Shown: one piece after another, positions 33,443 to 38,584 of the stretch
How positions within the stretch are numbered: position 1 is the stretch's first letter
How the letters are laid out: the number at the start of each line of letters is the position of its first letter
Assembly: GCA_963169745.1 (NCBI GenBank)
Contig: CAUJCU010000003.1
Location: 1-38,584, forward strand
Source of the DNA: Bacteroidota bacterium
Lineage (GTDB): Bacteria; Bacteroidota; Bacteroidia; UBA4408
Length of the DNA stretch: 38,584 nucleotides
Direction of reading: 5' to 3'
Notes under the pieces: model-generated
Databases searched by the model: none
What the model was told of the DNA's origin: nothing
The model's input: the letters and a program-made list of their open reading frames with translations, nothing else
Program-made: the position numbers and the translations under genes

Positions 33443-35052
33443 AAATCAAGATAGCGATTATCTAAGGCAGTACTAATTCCTAACTGAAAAAGAAGCGATT
33501 TTTTTGTTCCGTTTACGTTTTGTTCTATTCGTGGAATAATCATTCCTTCTACTCTGCAATTGTATGCGGTATTAATTAAATAGGAAGCTTTTGCAGTAGC
33601 AAAAATAAGCTTGGTCTTTAAACCTTGTGCAATTGAATTCCCGTAAATACTGGGTCTGTAATCATATAAACTGTATATATTTTGTCCGTAACTTACAGTA
33701 CTTTTATAATCTAAACCAATAATTGCATAAATTAGTTTTGTTGCTACAAACCAACGCTTGTATTTATAATTAAGTGTTGTCATGCTTTCGTAAAAATTAG
33801 CCCCATAAGGATGTGCCAGGGGTTCATTAAAATGACCATAGTTTTGCAGCGTGTTTTTATGAGAATAAGTGTAGGGTCGAACAACATTTACTTCGGTCAA
33901 AAAATTCAAGTTTTTTATACCTGCAATATTAAATATTTTAACTCCTAATTGCCCTCCTTGTTTGTTGTCCTGCCATCCATTGCGAGCTCTTATTTCTTTC
34001 AGAAAAAATTCATCTAATACAACCTGGCCGTATAGTTGTATGCGGGCCGGTAATTTTATTTTAAATCCAGCTCCCATTAAAGCATTATCGCCCGAACCCA
34101 TAGCGTATTCAACCGGACGGAAGAAAATAACGGGGTTTAGGTAATTAACGTCAAATGAGAAAGCATTATTTTGTTGACGACTCTGGAAAACTATGGCTTC
34201 AAAGAAAGTAAGATTCAGCCATTTCAGGGCATTCCAACTTAAATAATGCAAAGTAGCATATTTATTCTTATGCAGTTCTGGGTTACCCGGTTTTGTTCTA
34301 ATGTCTTTAAACTCTGCTACCATACTAACATATTTGATATGCCAAAAATGAGCCGAGGTTTTAAAAAAGGGGTAACTATAGGCATTGTCGCTTAAAAACA
34401 AAGAGCGATAGCCATCGCCCCAAAAATTTTTGCCATAACCAGCCTGAAAATTAAAAGTAGCATTTGGTGAATAAGACAAATAGCCATTATTCAAATTACT
34501 GGCGTAGCCCAATGCAGTTGGTGAAGCAAAATTTCCACCGGGTACTACTGAAGTTTTTTCAATTACAGAATCTACATAGCCGGGGTAATCTGTATTAAAA
34601 CTTTCCATCTTAACTTCAGCAAACAATTTCTTCCCTAACTGGAGTTGCGTTCTGAAACCAATAGAGGTTTGAATAAGTTTATCATTAGCATCAAGATCGT
34701 ATCCTCCAATCATTGAAAAAACGGGGTCGGCATTTAATGAAATTTTTTTAGATTTAAGAGTCAACAAGTGGTTGTTCTGAAGCAAATCAATAAGAGGCCG
34801 AGCATGAGAAACTGAAGTACTCGAATCTAGTGTAGTAGCAAGTAAATTAATGTTTTCAATTTCGCTACGTAAGTATGGCCTTACACTAGTGTGAAAAAAA
34901 TAAGGGTTACTTTGTGCTGCATTGGTTATACCAATGTTGGCTTCACGTAGTAAAGATAGGTTTTCGGGTTGTGCAATTAAAACCTGAATAGGAACCAATA
35001 AAAAAAAGAGGCTCCAAAGTGTCTTTATAATATATTGTTTTACTACTCTCAA
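33439..35052 (-). CDS. RemB/Wzi-like outer-membrane beta-barrel protein (first paralogue)
   Basis: A 537-residue exported protein: signal peptide to about residue 28 (VPIQVLIAQ), then a region of alternating aromatic beta strands. It has the family hallmark GDGYRSLFLSDNAYSYPFFK at about 215-235 and LAHPYGANFYE in the C-terminal third. It ends in an aromatic residue (NRYLDF), as expected for an outer-membrane beta signal. It is clearly paralogous to the protein at 36195-37784. It resembles gliding-motility RemB and capsule-assembly Wzi proteins. The start is TTG at 35052, the only one that includes the signal peptide; it follows the WecA-like stop by 5 nt. Confidence 0.8.
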   Translation of the reverse strand: MRVVKQYIIKTLWSLFFLLVPIQVLIAQPENLSLLREANIGITNAAQSNPYFFHTSVRPYLRSEIENINLLATTLDSSTSVSHARPLIDLLQNNHLLTLKSKKISLNADPVFSMIGGYDLDANDKLIQTSIGFRTQLQLGKKLFAEVKMESFNTDYPGYVDSVIEKTSVVPGGNFASPTALGYASNLNNGYLSYSPNATFNFQAGYGKNFWGDGYRSLFLSDNAYSYPFFKTSAHFWHIKYVSMVAEFKDIRTKPGNPELHKNKYATLHYLSWNALKWLNLTFFEAIVFQSRQQNNAFSFDVNYLNPVIFFRPVEYAMGSGDNALMGAGFKIKLPARIQLYGQVVLDEFFLKEIRARNGWQDNKQGGQLGVKIFNIAGIKNLNFLTEVNVVRPYTYSHKNTLQNYGHFNEPLAHPYGANFYESMTTLNYKYKRWFVATKLIYAIIGLDYKSTVSYGQNIYSLYDYRPSIYGNSIAQGLKTKLIFATAKASYLINTAYNCRVEGMIIPRIEQNVNGTKKSLLFQLGISTALDNRYLDF

Positions 35053-35057
35053 AAGAA

Positions 35058-36146
35058 TTAAGTTTCTATAGTATTATCAAGTTGCGGGTTAATTGCTTCG
35101 GTTTTACTTTTCTTTTTTAGCACATAAAAAGGAATCAAACACAGTATAATTGCTATTCCTACAACGGTGAGTAAGGCAAATGTTGGATCTAAATATTGTG
35201 TTAAGTAGGCAACAAATATTATCAATACTGTTGCTGCATAAAGTACTGTTGAGGTTTGGCGGTGAGAAAAGCCAACATCTTGTAACCGGTGGTGGATATG
35301 ATTTCTGTCGGCATGGAATGGAGATAGTCCGTTTAATGCTCGGTATATAAAAATACGCATGGTATCAACTAATGGATAAATCAGAAACGAAACTGCCAAT
35401 ACGGGTTTTGTAATTATTGTCAATGGATATATCATAGAAACACGATCAAACTCAATAAGCTTTATAGCCAGTACCGACATGATCAGACCTATTGTCAATG
35501 ATCCGGAATCACCCATAAAGATTTTAGCCGGTGAAAAATTATAATACAAGAAACCCATTAGCGCCCCAGCCAAAGAAAATGCCAAACAACTCATAACTAA
35601 ATCTTTTACAAGCAGAAACCATAAACCAAATGCTAAAGCAGCAATAAAACCAAGTCCGGTAGCTAATCCATCTACCCCATCAACCAAATTAAAAGCGTTA
35701 ATAATAACAATAATAGTAAAGAGCGATAAAAATATGCTTGCCCAATATGGGATTTCATACAGCCCAAATATTCCATGAAAGCTTTTTATACGAATATTGG
35801 CCATAAGCACAATAACCAAGGCACATAAAATATGAGCTATTAATTTCTTAATTGGTGCGGTTCCAATAATATCGTCTTTAACCCCAACAAAAAACATAAG
35901 CAGTGTGGTAGTTACTATATATTTAAAATCGCTGGCATCATCCGTTGGCAACCATAAGGCATAAGAAAACAAGGTTGCAGCATAAATAATAATACCTCCT
36001 ATAGTAGGCACTTGACGTTGGTGTAATTTTCTTTTCGCATCCGGGGCATCTGTCAGGTTCTTCAACTCGGCCACCTTAATTAAAGATGGTGTAAAAAACA
36101 AAACAACAAGAAAGGCTGTAAAAAATGAAAGTATTGTTAATCCCAT
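35058..36146 (-). CDS. WecA/MraY-family undecaprenyl-phosphate sugar-1-phosphate transferase
   Basis: Integral membrane glycosyltransferase of 362 residues and about eleven helices that starts glycan assembly by moving a sugar-phosphate from a UDP-sugar to undecaprenyl phosphate. Motifs are HQRQVPTIGGI, FFVGVKDDIIGTAPIKKL, NAFNLVDGVDGLATG, FMGDSGSLTIGL and HADRNHIHHRL. The HIHH motif marks the WecA branch rather than MraY. The substrate is probably UDP-GlcNAc or a relative. It lies between two RemB-like genes and near a GDP-fucose synthase, which fits surface polysaccharide synthesis. Confidence 0.93.
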   Translation of the reverse strand: MGLTILSFFTAFLVVLFFTPSLIKVAELKNLTDAPDAKRKLHQRQVPTIGGIIIYAATLFSYALWLPTDDASDFKYIVTTTLLMFFVGVKDDIIGTAPIKKLIAHILCALVIVLMANIRIKSFHGIFGLYEIPYWASIFLSLFTIIVIINAFNLVDGVDGLATGLGFIAALAFGLWFLLVKDLVMSCLAFSLAGALMGFLYYNFSPAKIFMGDSGSLTIGLIMSVLAIKLIEFDRVSMIYPLTIITKPVLAVSFLIYPLVDTMRIFIYRALNGLSPFHADRNHIHHRLQDVGFSHRQTSTVLYAATVLIIFVAYLTQYLDPTFALLTVVGIAIILCLIPFYVLKKKSKTEAINPQLDNTIET

Positions 36147-36194
36147 AGGAAAGTTTTAGCAAGTGTGCAAATTACGTAAATATTAAGCATTTTT

Positions 36195-37784
36195 TTAGAA
36201 ATCATAATATTTGTTTGTGATCGTGGTTCCTATACTCAAATAGAAATAATGCGTTTGTAAGCCTCCCAAAGCACCACTCTGGTTACGCAAAAGGGCACCT
36301 GCTGCAATATTTAAGTTGGAAGCCTTATTTACAACATAACCTAACTTCAAATCTGTATATTGAACAAGGGCTTTACGAAGCATGGTGTTTGATTGCATCT
36401 CAGATAGTAAGTAGTTTTGCATAATATTGTTGCCGGCAAAATATTTAAGTGTATCTTTTCCGTAGGTCATTAAATTAAGTTTAGCTGCAACAAAAAAATC
36501 TTTAAAGCGATAGTTTACCAAACCCACAATTTCATTGAAATTAGCTCCCAAAGGATGCGCCAAAGCTTGATTGTAATGTGTAAAACTCCGAAATGCGTAT
36601 GGATATGAATACGTATAAGGATTTACTTTATTATACTCAGCTTGCAGGTATAAATTTTTAATCCCTCCTACATCAAAATATTTAACTCCGGCTTGTATGC
36701 CGATCTTTTTATTTTTCCAATCGTCAATCACAAACTGGCTATAAAAATTAATATAGGAGGTTATTTTAATGTTCAAATTAGCTCCTAGTATAATATTGTT
36801 TCGGTAATACAATCCATATTGAAAAGCATGCGAGAAAATAAGAGGATTTAAAAGATTGGGGTCAAAGTTATTGTTTCGCTGTGTTTGCTCTTGCCACATT
36901 ACTCCCTGAAAAAAACCTAACTCTATTCGCTTAATAGGCCTGATTGTAACGTACTGAAAGGTATATGCTTTTTTAGTATAAATTGGTTCGCTGAGCTTAT
37001 AAAAAACAAAACGACCGTTTTTTATTATTTGAAATGATGCCCAAGCGGCCGTATAAGACCACCGAGAACCATGAAAATTAATTTTTAAATAGGGGTAACT
37101 AAACGCATTATCACTTAATAGTAATGAACGATAACCATTTCCTACAAAAAGTTTTCCGGAACCGGCCATAATATTTAAAAATCTAATAGGACTATACGAA
37201 AAAACTCCTGTAGATTGGGCAAAATCAAAGCCGCTTTGCTTGTATTTTTTTACACGTCCTTGCCCCGGAACTACTTCATTTTCTCGAATAAATCTTGACA
37301 AATAATCAGGAAAAAAAGCTTGATTTTCAAAAAATGCAGATTCAAAAGCTAAGTTCTGACCTAAACTCCCACGCAACAGCACCCCTCGGGTATTGGTAAA
37401 GTATAAGGAATCGCTATACTTCAAATCTCTTCCACCTTCAAAATAAAATAATGGGTCTAAAGCCAATTTAAAAGTAGGACTATCAACATGTATTAAGCTC
37501 TCTTGTTTTAGCTTTCGAAGCCAAATGTTTTTATAACTCTTTACATTATGACATTGAAAATATAAAGAGTCTAATTCCTGTTTATTGTAATTTACTCCAT
37601 TTACAAAGGGTTTTACTCCGGCATTCCAGGTATTATTAATAGCTGCAGCCTGATGTTCAACATCTTGAGAAAAAAACTGGTTGAGTTGATGGAGTACTGG
37701 TTGTGCTTGAATATTATTCGCTATTAAGCCTAATAGAAAGGAGAAAAAAAAGATGAGTCTAACTTTATTCAATTGTATAATCAC
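36195..37784 (-). CDS. RemB/Wzi-like outer-membrane beta-barrel protein (second paralogue)
   Basis: A 529-residue relative of the protein at 33439-35052. It has a signal peptide to about residue 28 (FLLGLIANNIQAQ), GNGYRSLLLSDNAFSYPYLK at about 215-235, NPLIFSHAFQYGLYYRNN, VGGIKNLYLQAEYNKVNPYTYSY and LAHPLGANFNE, and the C-terminal aromatic NKYYDF. It probably forms an outer-membrane barrel that binds or guides surface glycan, or takes part in gliding. The start is GTG at 37784, 11 nt after the GDP-fucose synthase stop. It ends 48 nt before the WecA-like gene. Confidence 0.8.
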   Translation of the reverse strand: MIIQLNKVRLIFFFSFLLGLIANNIQAQPVLHQLNQFFSQDVEHQAAAINNTWNAGVKPFVNGVNYNKQELDSLYFQCHNVKSYKNIWLRKLKQESLIHVDSPTFKLALDPLFYFEGGRDLKYSDSLYFTNTRGVLLRGSLGQNLAFESAFFENQAFFPDYLSRFIRENEVVPGQGRVKKYKQSGFDFAQSTGVFSYSPIRFLNIMAGSGKLFVGNGYRSLLLSDNAFSYPYLKINFHGSRWSYTAAWASFQIIKNGRFVFYKLSEPIYTKKAYTFQYVTIRPIKRIELGFFQGVMWQEQTQRNNNFDPNLLNPLIFSHAFQYGLYYRNNIILGANLNIKITSYINFYSQFVIDDWKNKKIGIQAGVKYFDVGGIKNLYLQAEYNKVNPYTYSYPYAFRSFTHYNQALAHPLGANFNEIVGLVNYRFKDFFVAAKLNLMTYGKDTLKYFAGNNIMQNYLLSEMQSNTMLRKALVQYTDLKLGYVVNKASNLNIAAGALLRNQSGALGGLQTHYFYLSIGTTITNKYYDF

Positions 37785-37795
37785 AAGTACTGTAA

Positions 37796-38584
37796 TTAAA
37801 GATTAAAAATATTCTTCTCAAGCACTTCTTTATAAACTGATGTAATTCCTTCGGTTAATGAAATTTTGTATTTCCATCCTACTTGCTCCAACTTACTTAC
37901 ATCCATTAATTTCCGAGGAGTTCCATCGGGCTTGGAAGCATCAAATTTAATACTTCCGGTGTATCCTACAATATTTTTAATAGTTTGTGCTAACTCTAAA
38001 ATTGTTACATCCACCCCACTCCCAACATTTACTAATTGCTCTCCATCATAGTGTTGTAACAAATAAAAACAAGCATCAGCTAAATCATCAACATGCAAAA
38101 ATTCTCTACGTGGAGTGCCCGAGCCCCAAATTTCAACAAAGTCAGTTTGCTGAACTTTTGCTGTATGAAATTTACGAATTAAAGCCGGTAAAACATGTGA
38201 ATTATTCAAATCATAATTATCGTTAGGACCATATAAATTAGTTGGCATAGCCGAAATAAAGTTACAGCCATACTGCCTACGGTATGCCTCGCACATTTTT
38301 ATCCCGGCAATTTTTGCAATAGCATAAGGTTCGTTTGTTTCTTCAAGTGAACCGGTAAGTAAATACTCTTCTTTTAATGGCTGAGGAGCCATTTTAGGGT
38401 AAATACATGAAGAGCCTAGGAATAATAATTTCTTTACGCCATGAACATAACTCTGATGGATAACATTATTCTGAATCATCAGGTTTTCGTAAATAAACTG
38501 CCCGCGATAAGTGTTGTTAGCCAATATTCCACCTACTTTGGCTGCTGCTAAAATAACATACTCCGGTTTTTCTTCAGTAAAAAA
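37796..38584 (-). CDS. GDP-L-fucose synthase (5' end cut by window)
   Basis: NAD(P)-dependent epimerase/reductase that converts GDP-4-keto-6-deoxymannose to GDP-L-fucose. The visible 262 residues start mid-protein at the right edge; the reading frame stays open to 38584 (..[20 protein letters not shown]). Active-site features are [10 protein letters not shown] (with the Ser and Cys of the family), [10 protein letters not shown] (Tyr-x3-Lys) and [12 protein letters not shown] (His). [13 protein letters not shown] and [10 protein letters not shown] are present. The apparent TTG start at 38524 is an internal leucine codon. It supplies fucose for a surface polysaccharide and is probably operonic with the RemB-like gene that follows 11 nt later. 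Confidence 0.95.
   Translation of the reverse strand, partial: FFTEEKPEYVILAAAKVGGILANNTYRGQFIYENLMIQNNVIHQSYVHGVKKLLFLGSSCIYPKMAPQPLKEEYLLTGSLEETNEPYAIAKIAGIKMCEAYRRQYGCNFISAMPTNLYGPNDNYDLNNSHVLPALIRKFHTAKVQQTDFVEIWGSGTPRREFLHVDDLADACFYLLQHYDGEQLVNVGSGVDVTILELAQTIKNIVGYTGSIKFDASKPDGTPRKLMDVSKLEQVGWKYKISLTEGITSVYKEVLEKNIFNL

Noticed and set aside
1-38584. CRISPR arrays, tRNA/rRNA genes, insertion sequences, phage genes, defence systems
   Set aside because: No regularly spaced direct repeats, cloverleaf-like sequences, transposase or integrase motifs, or known defence domains were seen on either strand.

Overview
The window is about 38.6 kb of AT-rich bacterial chromosome with no phage, transposon, CRISPR or tRNA/rRNA signal that I can see. 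Several features point to Bacteroidota (a Flavobacteriales-, Chitinophagales- or Sphingobacteriales-like lineage). Promoter-like TAnnTTTG elements precede many genes. One gene ends in a type IX secretion C-terminal sorting domain. RemB/Wzi-like outer-membrane proteins, a DUF4465 protein and a Bacteroidota-style DsbD and OmpA lipoprotein are also present. Shine-Dalgarno sequences are mostly absent, and TTG or GTG starts are common.

Layout, left to right. 1-5.1 kb, mostly plus: the tail of an unidentified gene, a GC-rich pocket, a DnaQ-type exonuclease, a minus-strand MerR regulator, asnS followed closely by rpoN (sigma-54), and a degenerate PAP2-like membrane protein. 5.2-9.8 kb, minus: a three-gene envelope/redox operon (DsbD-like protein, membrane TPR protein, YtfJ-like periplasmic protein) and an OmpA-family lipoprotein. 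10.1-15.4 kb, plus: exbB-exbD-tonB-like-folC as one operon, then lepA. 15.4-15.75 kb: a non-coding interval with several inverted repeats that ends in a perfect bidirectional terminator, facing a minus-strand acyl-CoA dehydrogenase.

17.6-27.8 kb, plus: SDR oxidoreductase, YtcJ-type amidohydrolase lipoprotein and CAP-domain protein form one tight group. Acyltransferase-3, a membrane-fused spermidine-synthase-like protein, an M20 dipeptidase and an unknown RR-leader protein form another. A LEA-2/WHy lipoprotein, a tandem universal stress protein and a TM2-domain protein follow. 28-29.7 kb: a bifunctional phosphoglucose/phosphomannose isomerase with lipB 5 nt behind it. 29.8-31.6 kb: a minus-strand cold-shock protein, then a clear cobalamin riboswitch ahead of a DUF4465 protein carrying a T9SS sorting domain. 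31.6-33.4 kb: YjbR-like protein, xseB (overlapping convergently) and an orphan ABC-type substrate-binding lipoprotein.

33.4-38.6 kb, minus: a surface-polysaccharide/gliding region in the order GDP-fucose synthase (cut by the window edge), RemB/Wzi-like protein, WecA/MraY-type sugar-phosphate transferase, second RemB/Wzi-like protein.

Most of the window is ordinary core genome. The points most worth a second look are: (i) the B12 riboswitch that controls a lone, secreted DUF4465 protein with no TonB receptor beside it; (ii) the structured lepA-acyl-CoA dehydrogenase intergenic region; (iii) the recurring -7 elements placed so close to start codons that near-leaderless mRNAs are predicted; (iv) the paired RemB paralogues flanking a glycan initiator; and (v) the GC-rich pocket near the left edge. 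I do not see convincing evidence for an undescribed defence or mobile system.
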